From: Streptococcus loxodontisalivarius
Lineage (GTDB): Bacteria; Bacillota; Bacilli; Lactobacillales; Streptococcaceae
Length of the DNA stretch: 64,000 bases
Assembly (NCBI RefSeq): GCF_016908645.1
Contig: NZ_JAFBEH010000003.1
Location: forward strand, 1-64,000
Direction of reading: 5' to 3'
Shown: positions 55,482-64,000 of the stretch, piece by piece
Position numbering within the stretch: position 1 is the stretch's first letter
How the letters are laid out: every line of letters starts with the position of its first letter
Position numbers and translations under genes: made by a program
Notes under the pieces: model-generated
The model's database searches: none
Told to the model about the DNA's origin: nothing
Seen by the model: only the letters and a program-made list of their open reading frames with translations

Positions 55482-56025
55482 ACGAATCACACTTGCAGTT
55501 TCGGGATCGATTTCAGCCTACAAGGCGGCTGATCTGACCAGCCAACTGAAAAAACGTGGCTATGAGGTTAAGGTCATTATGACAGAGGCAGCGACAGCCT
55601 TTATCACCCCACTGACTCTGCAGGTTCTCTCTAAAAATCCTGTCCATCTTGATGTCATGGAGGAAAAACTGGCTCCTCGCATTGAGCATATCGACTTGGG
55701 TAAAGAGACGGACCTCTTTATCGTGGCGCCAGCTTCTGCTAACACCATTGCTCATTTGGCAAATGGCTTCGCTGACAATATGCTAACGGCAACAGCGCTA
55801 GCCCTTCCCCCTAAAACGAAAAAGCTCTTGGCTCCTGCTATGAATACCAAGATGTATGACAACCCACTTACTCAGCGGAATTTGAAGCTACTGGCAGAGC
55901 TTGGTTACCAGATTATCGAGCCCAAGTCAGCTCTACTTGCCTGTGGTGATGTGGGACGCGGAGCCTTGGCTGACCTCGAGCTAATTTTAGAAACGATTGA
56001 TGAGGTTTTAAATAAAAATTCGTAA
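55474..56025 (+). CDS. coaC: Phosphopantothenoylcysteine decarboxylase (separate CoaC)
   Basis: 183 residues. HFCD flavoprotein family: VSGSISAYKAADL, catalytic histidine in PRIEHIDLG, APASANTIAHLANG, PAMNTKMY, and the active cysteine in LLACGDVGRG. Decarboxylates the CoaB product to 4'-phosphopantetheine. Translationally coupled to coaB. Confidence 0.95.
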   Translation: MTKRITLAVSGSISAYKAADLTSQLKKRGYEVKVIMTEAATAFITPLTLQVLSKNPVHLDVMEEKLAPRIEHIDLGKETDLFIVAPASANTIAHLANGFADNMLTATALALPPKTKKLLAPAMNTKMYDNPLTQRNLKLLAELGYQIIEPKSALLACGDVGRGALADLELILETIDEVLNKNS

Positions 56026-56030
56026 ATGAC

Positions 56031-56059
56031 TTGTCAATTTAATTGTAAACCATTATACT
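56031..56059 (+). promoter_or_regulatory. Promoter of the ECF S-component gene panT
   Basis: TTGTCA (56031-56036), 17 bp, TATACT (56054-56059), directly after coaC. Confidence 0.7.
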
Positions 56060-56087
56060 AAAAGAAGTTAACATTAAGGAGTTTTTT

Positions 56088-56663
56088 ATGAAACAACGTC
56101 AATCATCAAAGGTAGCTGTTATTTCTATCTTCTTTGCTGTCATGCTGGTTGTACACCTACTCTCTAGCGTGATTTTCAATGTTTTACCCCTTCCTATCAA
56201 GCCAACGCTACTGTCTATCCCAGTCATCGTGGCTTCTATCATTTATGGTCCACGAATCGGCGCTACACTTGGTTTTCTAATGGGGATGATTTCACTGATT
56301 ACCAATACTGTCGTGCTGCTGCCAACGTCATACCTTTTTAGTCCCTTTGTTGAGAATGGGAACTTCTATTCATTGATTATTGCATTGGTTCCAAGGATTC
56401 TGATTGGAGTGACCCCTTACTATGTTTACAAACTCTTTCAGAAAGTAGATAAGCTAGGCTTGATTCTAGCCGGTGCTATTGGTTCTTTGACCAATACTAT
56501 CTTTGTTCTCGGTGGTATTTTCATTCTCTTTTCATCCGTTTACAATGGCAATATTCAGGCACTACTTGCCATCGTTTTAGGAACAAATTCGATCGCTGAG
56601 ATGATTATTGCAGCAATTCTAACTCTCATCATCGTACCAAGGCTTAAGAAAATAAGAGCTTAA
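56088..56663 (+). CDS. panT: ECF transporter S component, probable pantothenate transporter PanT
   Basis: 191 residues with about six membrane helices and the VAVISIFFAVM N-terminal helix carrying the small-residue contacts seen in S components. Adjacent to coaB-coaC, which consume pantothenate-derived substrate, pointing to pantothenate uptake. It has its own promoter and a terminator after the stop. Confidence 0.82.
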   Translation: MKQRQSSKVAVISIFFAVMLVVHLLSSVIFNVLPLPIKPTLLSIPVIVASIIYGPRIGATLGFLMGMISLITNTVVLLPTSYLFSPFVENGNFYSLIIALVPRILIGVTPYYVYKLFQKVDKLGLILAGAIGSLTNTIFVLGGIFILFSSVYNGNIQALLAIVLGTNSIAEMIIAAILTLIIVPRLKKIRA

Positions 56664-56675
56664 GATGATGTTTAT

Positions 56676-56712
56676 AACCTAGATTAAGTTTAGTCTTAGT
56701 CTAGGTTTTTTC
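56676..56712 (+). terminator. panT terminator
   Basis: AACCTAGA/TCTAGGTT outer stem with an inner TTAAG/CTTA helix, then TTTTTTC. Confidence 0.8.
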
Positions 56713-56734
56713 TTTGTAAAATCCGCTTTTACAA

Positions 56735-56776
56735 TTGAGTTTCAAGGGGTTTCATGATATAATGTAAGCGTTATAA
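56735..56776 (+). promoter_or_regulatory. pgm promoter with a cre-like site at the start point
   Basis: TTGAGT (56735-56740), 17 bp, extended -10 TGA-TATAAT (56758-56763). TGTAAGCGTTATAA (56763-56776) matches the CcpA cre consensus TGNAANCGNWNNCA at all but one fixed base. Confidence 0.65.
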
Positions 56777-56795
56777 AAATATAAGGAGTAATCTT

Positions 56796-58514
56796 ATGTC
56801 ATATCAAGAAAATTATCAAAAATGGGCTGATTTTGAACAGCTTCCAGACTACCTTCGTCAAGAATTAGAAGGAATGGATGAAAAAACGAAAGAGGATGCC
56901 TTCTACACAAACCTTGAGTTTGGTACTGCTGGTATGCGTGGCTACATCGGTGCTGGTACAAACCGTGTCAATATCTACGTGGTCCGTCAGGCAACTGAAG
57001 GTCTTGCACAACTCTTGGAATCAAAAGGTGAAGACGTGAAAAAACGTGGTGTTGCGATTGCTTACGACTCACGCCACTTCTCACCAGAGTTTGCTTTTGA
57101 GTCTGCTCAAGTTTTGGCAGCCCACGGCATCAAATCATACGTTTTTGAGTCACTTCGTCCAACACCTGAATTGTCATTTGCAGTCCGTCACTTGAACACA
57201 TTTGCTGGTATCATGGTAACTGCAAGTCACAACCCAGCACCATTTAACGGTTACAAGGTTTATGGTGAAGACGGTGGTCAAATGCCACCTCACGATGCTG
57301 ACGCTTTGACAGACTACATCCGTGCCATTGAAAATCCATTTGCAGTTGAATTGGCTGATTTGGAAGAAAGCAAGGCTTCAGGACTTATCCAAGTTATCGG
57401 CGAAGCTGTTGATGTGGAATACCTCAAAGAAGTTAAAGATGTTAATATCAACCAAGACTTGATCAATGAATTTGGTCGTGATATGAAGATCGTTTACACG
57501 CCACTTCACGGTACTGGTGAAATGTTGGCTCGTCGTGCCCTTGCACAAGCTGGTTTTGAGTCAGTTCAAGTTGTTGAAGCTCAAGCAAATCCAGATCCTG
57601 ACTTCTCAACTGTTAAGTCTCCAAACCCTGAAAGTCAAGCAGCCTTTGCACTTGCTGAAGAGCTTGGTCGTCAAGTTGATGCAGACGTTCTTGTCGCAAC
57701 TGACCCAGACGCCGACCGCCTCGGTGTTGAAATTCGTCAAGCAGACGGTTCATACAAAAACCTTTCTGGTAACCAAATCGGTGCTATCATTGCTAAATAC
57801 ATCCTTGAAGCCCACAAAACTGCAGGTACTCTTCCTGAAAATGCTGCGCTTGCTAAATCAATCGTATCAACTGAGTTGGTTACTAAGATTGCAGAAAGCT
57901 ACGGCGCAACAATGTTTAACGTCTTGACTGGTTTCAAATTTATCGCAGAAAAAATTCAAGAATTCGAAGAAAAACACAACCACACTTACATGTTTGGTTT
58001 TGAAGAAAGCTTCGGATACCTCATCAAACCATTCGTTCGTGATAAAGATGCCATCCAAGCTGTTCTTATCGTTGCTGAAATTGCTGCCTACTACCGCTCA
58101 CGTGGTTTGACATTGGCAGACGGTATCGATGAAATCTATAAAGAGTACGGCTACTTCGCTGAGAAAACAATCTCTGTTACCCTTTCAGGTGTTGATGGCG
58201 CTGCTGAAATCAAGAAAATCATGGATAAATTCCGTGACAATGCACCAAGTCAATTCAACCAAACAGACATTGCCCTTCTTGAAGACTTCGAACTCCGTAC
58301 TGCTACTGCCCTTGATGGTAGCGTGACAGAATTGACAACACCAGCAAGTAACGTTCTTAAATATCACTTGACTGACGGTTCATGGTTTGCTGTTCGCCCA
58401 TCAGGAACTGAACCAAAAATCAAATTCTACATCGCAACAGTCGGTGAAACACTTGAAAATGCAGAAGAAAAAATTGCTAACATTGAAGCAGAAATCAATG
58501 CATTCGTAAAATAA
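56796..58514 (+). CDS. pgm: Phosphoglucomutase (alpha-D-phosphohexomutase)
   Basis: 572 residues. Substrate entry EFGTAGMRG, phosphoserine loop TASHNPAPFNGYKVYG, metal loop DPDADRLG, sugar loop GFEESFGYL, and phosphate loop RPSGTEPKIKFY. Interconverts glucose-6-phosphate and glucose-1-phosphate for UDP-glucose, capsule and wall glycan precursors. Codon use is strongly biased, consistent with high expression. Confidence 0.96.
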   Translation: MSYQENYQKWADFEQLPDYLRQELEGMDEKTKEDAFYTNLEFGTAGMRGYIGAGTNRVNIYVVRQATEGLAQLLESKGEDVKKRGVAIAYDSRHFSPEFAFESAQVLAAHGIKSYVFESLRPTPELSFAVRHLNTFAGIMVTASHNPAPFNGYKVYGEDGGQMPPHDADALTDYIRAIENPFAVELADLEESKASGLIQVIGEAVDVEYLKEVKDVNINQDLINEFGRDMKIVYTPLHGTGEMLARRALAQAGFESVQVVEAQANPDPDFSTVKSPNPESQAAFALAEELGRQVDADVLVATDPDADRLGVEIRQADGSYKNLSGNQIGAIIAKYILEAHKTAGTLPENAALAKSIVSTELVTKIAESYGATMFNVLTGFKFIAEKIQEFEEKHNHTYMFGFEESFGYLIKPFVRDKDAIQAVLIVAEIAAYYRSRGLTLADGIDEIYKEYGYFAEKTISVTLSGVDGAAEIKKIMDKFRDNAPSQFNQTDIALLEDFELRTATALDGSVTELTTPASNVLKYHLTDGSWFAVRPSGTEPKIKFYIATVGETLENAEEKIANIEAEINAFVK

Positions 58515-58521
58515 TAGTTCA

Positions 58522-58573
58522 AAAAGTAGTGACTCATTCTCTCAACTGAGATGTTTGTTCACTACTTTTCTTT
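58522..58573 (+). terminator. pgm terminator
   Basis: AAAAGTAGTGA/TCACTACTTTT with a long loop, then TCTTTTTT. Confidence 0.75.
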
Positions 58574-58579
58574 TTTGCA

Positions 58580-58613
58580 AGAGAAAATCCCTCAATCTTT
58601 TGATTGAGGGATT
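58580..58613 (-). terminator. Terminator of the ABC exporter operon
   Basis: AATCCCTCAATC/GATTGAGGGATT stem with a TTTT loop and a leftward TTTTCTC tail, just after the second ABC gene. Confidence 0.8.
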
Positions 58614-58616
58614 GAT

Positions 58617-60353
58617 TTATGCTCTCTGTTGAGCTGTTTGCATTTGGTAGTAGATACCTTTTTGTGCCATCAAGTCTTGGTGTTTACCGTGTTCGACGAT
58701 ATCTCCCTTATTCATGACGAGGATGATATCAGCCGTTTGGATGGTTGACAAACGGTGTGCGATGATGAAGCTCGTTCTGCCTTCCATCAGCTTTTCAAAG
58801 GCTTCCTGAATCAGCTTTTCCGTTCGTGTATCGATAGACGAAGTCGCCTCATCTAGGATGAGCAACTTAGGTAGTCTGACGAAGATACGTGATATGGTCA
58901 ATAGCTGGCGCTGTCCTTGTGACAAGGAATCACCTGCGTCAGCCAGATAGGTATCATACCCTTGAGGCAACTGACGAATGAAAAAGTCAGCATTCGCAGC
59001 CTTGGCGGCAGCAATAACTTCTTCTCGACTAGCGTCTGGGAATCCATAAGCGATATTATCATGAATGGTCCCAGTTTCGAGCCAGGTTTCCTGAAGTACC
59101 ATCCCAAATTGCTGGCGAAGTTCAGCAACAGGAATCTCATTAATATCTTGATTATCAATGAGGATACGTCCAGCGTCAACCTGATAGAAACGCATGAGAA
59201 GATTAATTAGCGTTGACTTACCAGCTCCAGTTGGACCAACAACAGCAACCTTGGAACCTGCAGGGATATGAAGACTGAGGTCTTTAATCAATCGTTGACC
59301 TTTTTCATATCCAAAGGCGACATGTTCAAAATCAACTTTACCTTGAAGATTCGACAGGTGTTGATTTTCGCGGCTTTTATCGGGGAACTCCTCTTCCAAA
59401 ATCGTATAGAGTCGCTCTGCACAGGCTGTGGCGCTCTGCAATTCTGACAGAACCGATGAAATATCGTTAAAGGGTTTTGTGTACTGGTTGACATAATTGA
59501 GGAAGGTCGTCAATTCACCAACAGTAAAGGCGCCGTTCATGATTCGGATGGCACCAACCCCAGCCAAGAGAGCATAGATGAGCGAATTCACAAAACGAGT
59601 GGCTGGATTTACCGTTGATGAGTAGAAAATGGCATCCTGAGAATGCTTGGCATAGGTTTCATTGACTTGGTCAAATTGCTGGATAACCTGAGACTGAGCA
59701 TTGAGGGTCTGCAAGAGACTCTCCTGACTGATCATCTCTTCAACAAGCTGGGTTTGATCACCACGAGAACGGGTCTGCTCTTGATAGAGATGATAACTCT
59801 TAGAAGCGATAAAACGAGCTAAAAAGAGAGATAGAGGTGTCAGAATCAGCACCAGCACCAACATGAGCAAATCAATCTCTGCCATGGTGATAATGGTCAC
59901 AATAATGGTCAAAATCCCAACGAAAAATTGATTGAAAACCATGATAAGACCATTAGCCAACTGCTCTGTATCCGTTGTGACACGACTAACCATGTCACCA
60001 ATGGAACGCTTATCCAGATAAGAAATCGGAAGATGATGCAACTTTTCGATAACCTTCTGGCGCAAATCAGCAATATAGCGATAGACCAGGCGGTTATAGA
60101 GAAGAGGATTGACTGCCTGAACAAGTGTATTTGCTAGAACTACCCAAATCATCTGTAAAACGATGGGAAGGAGCTTACTGGTAGAATTAGGGAGGAGGAC
60201 ACTATCAACCGCCCTACCTATAAGGATAGGCAGGTAGACCGTCAGACCAACCTGTGCGATTGTCAGAAGGAAGATGGGAATAACTAGCTTTTTATCAACT
60301 AATAAATCACGACTCAGATGATTGAGCGTTTTTTGATTTTTTCTAGCCTTCAT
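58617..60353 (-). CDS. ABC exporter half-transporter B (ATP-binding/permease)
   Basis: 578 residues from ATG 60353, with GGAGGAG upstream; the frame opens 27 codons earlier. Six-helix type I exporter domain (about 1-320) and NBD (about 340-578): Walker A GPTGAGKST, signature altered to LSQGQ, Walker B LLILDEATSSID with the catalytic glutamate, H-loop IIAHRLST. Pairs with the upstream gene (11-nt overlap) as a heterodimer. Likely multidrug, lipid or peptide export; substrate unknown. Confidence 0.9.
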   Translation of the reverse strand: MKARKNQKTLNHLSRDLLVDKKLVIPIFLLTIAQVGLTVYLPILIGRAVDSVLLPNSTSKLLPIVLQMIWVVLANTLVQAVNPLLYNRLVYRYIADLRQKVIEKLHHLPISYLDKRSIGDMVSRVTTDTEQLANGLIMVFNQFFVGILTIIVTIITMAEIDLLMLVLVLILTPLSLFLARFIASKSYHLYQEQTRSRGDQTQLVEEMISQESLLQTLNAQSQVIQQFDQVNETYAKHSQDAIFYSSTVNPATRFVNSLIYALLAGVGAIRIMNGAFTVGELTTFLNYVNQYTKPFNDISSVLSELQSATACAERLYTILEEEFPDKSRENQHLSNLQGKVDFEHVAFGYEKGQRLIKDLSLHIPAGSKVAVVGPTGAGKSTLINLLMRFYQVDAGRILIDNQDINEIPVAELRQQFGMVLQETWLETGTIHDNIAYGFPDASREEVIAAAKAANADFFIRQLPQGYDTYLADAGDSLSQGQRQLLTISRIFVRLPKLLILDEATSSIDTRTEKLIQEAFEKLMEGRTSFIIAHRLSTIQTADIILVMNKGDIVEHGKHQDLMAQKGIYYQMQTAQQRA

Positions 60354-62076
60354 GCTGCTCCTCCTTTCCTTTTTGTGAATAATGGATTGCCTGATAAGTC
60401 TCATTATCTTCAAGAAGCTGGTCGTGACTAGCATAGCCCAGCTGATTTCCCTTATCTAAGACCAAAATCTTGTCCATCAACTGTAAACTATTGGTTCTTT
60501 GTGAAATCATGATCAGACTAGTATCTGCCAATTCCTCTCGGATAGCCTTGAGAAGTTTACTTTCAGTCAAGTAGTCCAGAGCTGAAGTTGAGTCGTCCAA
60601 GATAAGAAAGGGAGCCTTTCTCAAAATAGCACGGGCTATGGTCAATCGCTGACGCTGTCCACCTGAGAAGTTTTTACCAAAGGCTTCTACTTCTTCATCG
60701 AGTTGATCATCTTTTTCTCTGACAAATTCGCTTGCCTGAGCGATATCAAGTGCCCACCAGAGCTCTTCATCGCTAAGATTTGCATCTAGACCCAGCGTCA
60801 GATTTGAACGAATACTTCCCTTGAATAATTCAGCCTTCTGAGGGACGAGACTGAGCCAGCTGCGCCACTCAGCGATAGATTTCGGACTGTGACCATTGTG
60901 GAAGATGAGCAATTCTTGACTTTCAGTTTCATAGAGATGATCTAGCAGCTGAACTAAGGTTGATTTTCCTGACCCAGTACCACCAATAATCCCCATATTC
61001 TGACCTTTTTTCAAATCGAAAGTCAGATTTTTCAATGAGGCATCACCAGCTGTTGGATAGGTAAAGCTAAGATTTTCAGCTTTGATAAGTAAATCAGTCG
61101 ATGATTGACTGTCCAAGGTCTGATTTAAATCTTCTGCTTCTTGATCAAAAACTTCCTGAACACGTTTTGCCGAAATAAAGCTCTGATTGAGCGATGTTAC
61201 TAGCATGGTCATCTTAAGCAACTCTGCCAAAATCTGAGTTAGATAGTTGGTTAAGGCAATCAACATCCCTTGACTCAATTTATCTTGACTGATAAGACCG
61301 TTTCCCTGCCAAATGACAAGGACCAGAGTCGTATTAACAACAAAGAAGGTGGCTGGATTGACAACAGAGGAAATATTAGCTGCCAAGATTTGCATCTTAG
61401 CATAGGCAGTGTTAACTTGCTTGAAAGCTGAGATTTCTCGATCTGTTTGATTAAATGCTCGAATGACTCGAATACCTTGCAACTGCTCTCGTGTTTTAGT
61501 TACGATGGCATCTGTCAGAAGACGAATTTTTTGATAATAAGGGGCTAAAATTCTCGATGTTACAGCAATAATCAAGAATAAGAGTGCAACCATTCCCAAA
61601 AAGTTTAAAGTAATGACAGGACTGATACGATAGGCCATGATGATAGAGCCAAAAACAATAATTGGTGCCCTGAGAAAGAGTCGCAAGAATTGGTTGATAG
61701 CCGTTTGAATCTGGTAGGTATCGCTGGTCAAACGTGTCACTAGACTAGAGGTTGTGAGTCTATCTCGTGACGCTTTGGGTAGGACCATAATTTTGCGAAA
61801 GAGATCCTGACTCAGTTTTTTGGTGTAACCAACCGCTGCTTTTGATGAAAAGTACTGGGCTGTGATCGAGACACAGACACCCAATACTGCCAATCCAAAA
61901 AGGATAAGTATCATCAGATAAAGCCCCTGATGATTATCTTTTGGAATCATATCATCAACAATTGTCGCAATAATAATAGGAACTAAAAGCTCAAAACTAG
62001 CTTCTAACAATTTAAATAAGGGCCCAAGGAGTGTCTCCTTGATATAGCCCTTAAAATAGTGAAATAAAGATTTCAT
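60343..62076 (-). CDS. ABC exporter half-transporter A (ATP-binding/permease)
   Basis: 577 residues. Membrane domain (about 1-310) and NBD: Walker A GGTGSGKST, canonical signature FSGGQRQR, Walker B FLILDDSTSALD in which Asp replaces the catalytic Glu, and H-loop replaced by Gln (MISQRTNS). Together with subunit B this gives one consensus and one degenerate ATP site, the hallmark of heterodimeric exporters. First ABC gene after the lysozyme-like gene. Confidence 0.9.
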   Translation of the reverse strand: MKSLFHYFKGYIKETLLGPLFKLLEASFELLVPIIIATIVDDMIPKDNHQGLYLMILILFGLAVLGVCVSITAQYFSSKAAVGYTKKLSQDLFRKIMVLPKASRDRLTTSSLVTRLTSDTYQIQTAINQFLRLFLRAPIIVFGSIIMAYRISPVITLNFLGMVALLFLIIAVTSRILAPYYQKIRLLTDAIVTKTREQLQGIRVIRAFNQTDREISAFKQVNTAYAKMQILAANISSVVNPATFFVVNTTLVLVIWQGNGLISQDKLSQGMLIALTNYLTQILAELLKMTMLVTSLNQSFISAKRVQEVFDQEAEDLNQTLDSQSSTDLLIKAENLSFTYPTAGDASLKNLTFDLKKGQNMGIIGGTGSGKSTLVQLLDHLYETESQELLIFHNGHSPKSIAEWRSWLSLVPQKAELFKGSIRSNLTLGLDANLSDEELWWALDIAQASEFVREKDDQLDEEVEAFGKNFSGGQRQRLTIARAILRKAPFLILDDSTSALDYLTESKLLKAIREELADTSLIMISQRTNSLQLMDKILVLDKGNQLGYASHDQLLEDNETYQAIHYSQKGKEEQHEG

Positions 62077-62085
62077 GAATCTCCT

Positions 62086-62691
62086 TTAAAAGAGTCTCAT
62101 CAGTTTGATGAGATAGAGGTTAAACTGAACCTCACGTGAATAGTAGATATTGCCTCCATTGACGTAGAGTTTACCGCCACCGTAGAAAAGTGCAATAGGA
62201 TGGTAGTAAAAATAAGTCTGACCGGTCGTATTTCCCAAACTTGGTGCAACGACATCACGAGAGTAGCTTTCTGCCAGCTCAACTGTATTGTCACCACCAT
62301 GCTTTGCAATAAAATCAATATAGGCAGTCCCGAAATTGTAGGCTTGAACAGCAGTCCACTTATCAATCTTGGCTTCTGTAGCCTGGGCAAGATTCTCAGA
62401 AAGTAAGGAAACACCCTGTTGAATACTGGACTGACTGTCAGAGATGGAATTCGCTACACCGTTTGAACTCTCACTGGACTGCATGACATCCGATGAGGAG
62501 CCCTTAGTTTCCGTGTAAATCATAGCCAAGACCATATCAACATTAGCATCCGTATCATTGGATGCAAGTGTCGTCTCAACCATACTTTCATAAGTCAAAA
62601 CCTTCTGAACATCCTGATGGATACGATAAACCCTAAACCCAATGAAGACAAGAATGATAATGGCAACTAGCCTTCGTATGAGTTTAAACAT
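62086..62691 (-). CDS. Lysozyme-like exported protein
   Basis: 201 residues. One N-terminal membrane segment (about 5-22), then a lysozyme-like domain: catalytic-type glutamate in AMIYTETKGSSSDVMQSSES, then IQQGVSLLSENL, AVQAYNFG and YSRDVVAPSLG. Resembles the Gram-positive lysozyme_like family that cuts peptidoglycan glycan strands. 1 nt after the upstream gene, so co-transcribed. Confidence 0.82.
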   Translation of the reverse strand: MFKLIRRLVAIIILVFIGFRVYRIHQDVQKVLTYESMVETTLASNDTDANVDMVLAMIYTETKGSSSDVMQSSESSNGVANSISDSQSSIQQGVSLLSENLAQATEAKIDKWTAVQAYNFGTAYIDFIAKHGGDNTVELAESYSRDVVAPSLGNTTGQTYFYYHPIALFYGGGKLYVNGGNIYYSREVQFNLYLIKLMRLF

Positions 62692-62692
62692 C

Positions 62693-63670
62693 TTATTTGT
62701 TTTGAATATCTTCTATATTCTTGATCAAAATGGAGTAAGTTCCATCTGGATTTTGAATAAATTCAACCGATTCAGCGTCTTGATAGATGGTATTTGGCAC
62801 GATGAGCTCAATACCATTGGATAGAGATAGCTTCTGACTCTCCAACTTCTTGGTCTGACGAGAATGGTCAATATCCTGAACCTGAATAGGTTCTGGGATT
62901 GCCTCTTTCAACTCGTCAACAAAGGTCAAACGAGCCGTCAAATTTTGGTCAAAGAGCTGATCTGCCAACTTTTCAGGAGATAATTCCTGATCTTCCTCCA
63001 AATTTTTGAAGATAGCCGTCTTCATCTTGGACTGGAAGGCAAAATCATCCTGATTGAAATTCTCTGCAATCTTTTGAGCAGTATCCTCAACCAACTTGAT
63101 CGACTTCTTCACAGACTGTTCAGGTTGAACTTGCAAGAGATTTTCAGAAAAATAGTTGGCAAAAGAACCATTGTGCTTGATACGCTTTTCAATCAGATAG
63201 TAATTTTTGCTAACACGGTTAATGAGCAGAGCTTCGTCAGGTGTTGCCGCAGCAGATGGGAGAATGTTCTGGGTCAATTTGATAGGTGACTGGCTGTCGC
63301 CTGAAATATGTGCCAAATTCTCCTTGAGGGCAACGCGTAGAAAACCAAAGTACTCCTGACCATCACGGTCAAACTGGACAAAAATTAAGTCATTAGTCTT
63401 TTGATTTTCTGAGATGACAAATTCTTCCTTCCAAAGCTCTGCGATTTTACGAGATGTCTCCATAAAGTCGTCTGTTAAATAAGACATAAAGACATTATCA
63501 TCAGAGAATTGACCACGCTTAGCTTCGTCTGAAAAGACCTTACTAATCTTCTTGCGGAAGTAATCATCCAACTGTGGTGTTAGCGTCAGCAGATCATCCG
63601 AAAAGAGAATCTCAGTATCATTGGGACTGAATTGGTGAATAATAACGCGTTTTAAATATAAATCAATCAT
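62693..63670 (-). CDS. Nucleoid-associated protein (NdpA/YejK family)
   Basis: 325 residues. N-terminal IDLYLKRVIIHQFSPND and the FxxYLTDDFMETSRKIAELW segment fit the NdpA/37-kDa nucleoid-associated family. E. coli YejK binds the nucleoid and topoisomerase IV; the Gram-positive role is unknown. Sits 3 nt after glyA, an order I recall from pneumococcus. Confidence 0.85.
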   Translation of the reverse strand: MIDLYLKRVIIHQFSPNDTEILFSDDLLTLTPQLDDYFRKKISKVFSDEAKRGQFSDDNVFMSYLTDDFMETSRKIAELWKEEFVISENQKTNDLIFVQFDRDGQEYFGFLRVALKENLAHISGDSQSPIKLTQNILPSAAATPDEALLINRVSKNYYLIEKRIKHNGSFANYFSENLLQVQPEQSVKKSIKLVEDTAQKIAENFNQDDFAFQSKMKTAIFKNLEEDQELSPEKLADQLFDQNLTARLTFVDELKEAIPEPIQVQDIDHSRQTKKLESQKLSLSNGIELIVPNTIYQDAESVEFIQNPDGTYSILIKNIEDIQNK

Positions 63671-63673
63671 TTT

Positions 63674-64000
63674 TTAGTAAAGTGGGAAGGCATCAGTCAG
63701 TGTTTTAACTTCTTGACGAACTTCTTCCAAAACAGCTTCATTTTCAGCATTCTCAAGAGCTTTGATAATCAAGTTTGCTACTTGACGGCTCTCTTCAACA
63801 CCGAAACCACGTGCTGTGATGGCAGCTGTTCCAAGACGAATGCCTGATGTTTTGAATGGTGACAAGGTTTCAAATGGAATTGAATTTTTATTGAGGGTAA
63901 TGTGAACAGAATCCAAAAGATTTTGCGCTACTTTACCATCTTCAACAACTTTTGTCACATCGACCAAGAAGAGGTGGTTTTCAGAGCCACCTGAAACGAC
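63674..64000 (-). CDS. glyA: Serine hydroxymethyltransferase, C-terminal part (cut by window end)
   Basis: About 109 C-terminal residues; the gene continues past the right edge. The fragment begins [16 protein letters not shown] and holds [18 protein letters not shown], the arginine-containing substrate-binding segment of GlyA. Makes glycine and methylene-THF from serine. First known gene of the operon with the nucleoid protein, lysozyme-like protein and ABC pair. Confidence 0.93.
   Translation of the reverse strand, partial: VVSGGSENHLFLVDVTKVVEDGKVAQNLLDSVHITLNKNSIPFETLSPFKTSGIRLGTAAITARGFGVEESRQVANLIIKALENAENEAVLEEVRQEVKTLTDAFPLY

Overview
This window is chromosomal DNA from a low-GC Gram-positive coccus, most likely a mitis-group oral Streptococcus. 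The case rests on YG-repeat glucosyltransferases, the XerS recombinase next to a streptococcal-type difSL site, an asd-type small RNA, separate CoaB and CoaC proteins, and a polyamine operon in the gene order I know from pneumococcus and relatives. I cannot name the species from sequence alone.

The difSL site at 12.43 kb marks the replication terminus. Left of it most genes lie on the + strand; right of it most lie on the - strand, as expected when leading-strand genes converge on dif.

Layout. 0-0.74 kb: promoter, about 340 nt of structured leader RNA and an intrinsic terminator. 0.75-7.4 kb: six-gene polyamine operon (speA-like decarboxylase, speE, carboxynorspermidine dehydrogenase, nspC, aguA, aguB). 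7.6-13.6 kb: guaA, a GntR/UTRA regulator, ylxM-ffh, dif, xerS. 13.7-16.1 kb: queuosine precursor operon queC-queD-queE-queF behind a preQ1-type riboswitch. 16.3-26.1 kb: two tandem GH70 glucansucrases. 26.5-36 kb: trmFO, topA, dprA, a ROK kinase, rnhB, rbgA, a CPBP protease and a TIM-barrel protein. 36-43.6 kb: ABC-F protein, ECF S component with a divergent MocR regulator, ATP-cone protein, dapA, asd and asd RNA. 43.6-48.7 kb: cls, an RclA/Har-type reductase, fhs. 48.8-54.7 kb: a glycosyltransferase-GtrA, VTC-domain, DUF4956 and phosphodiester-glycosidase cluster into which an IS1182-like element has inserted. 54.8-58.5 kb: coaB-coaC-panT and pgm. 58.6-64 kb: heterodimeric ABC exporter, lysozyme-like protein, nucleoid-associated protein and the 3' end of glyA.

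How parts fit together. The polyamine operon can make putrescine from agmatine (AguA, AguB) and spermidine by the carboxyspermidine route, which consumes aspartate semialdehyde; asd in the same window makes that compound. The operon can only be read by passing a terminator at the end of its leader, so the leader is the obvious control point. The cell-envelope genes (two glucansucrases, cls, the VTC cluster, pgm, dapA and asd for diaminopimelate/lysine-type precursors) suggest a biofilm-forming surface lifestyle.

The most unusual signals are the unassigned polyamine leader RNA, four identical-geometry dyads (GTAACATA-like halves, 8 bp spacer) clustered around dif, a PhoB-box-like triple repeat at the VTC promoter, a MocR regulator lacking its PLP lysine, a likely AUC start in cls, and two apparently leaderless promoters (ylxM, coaB).
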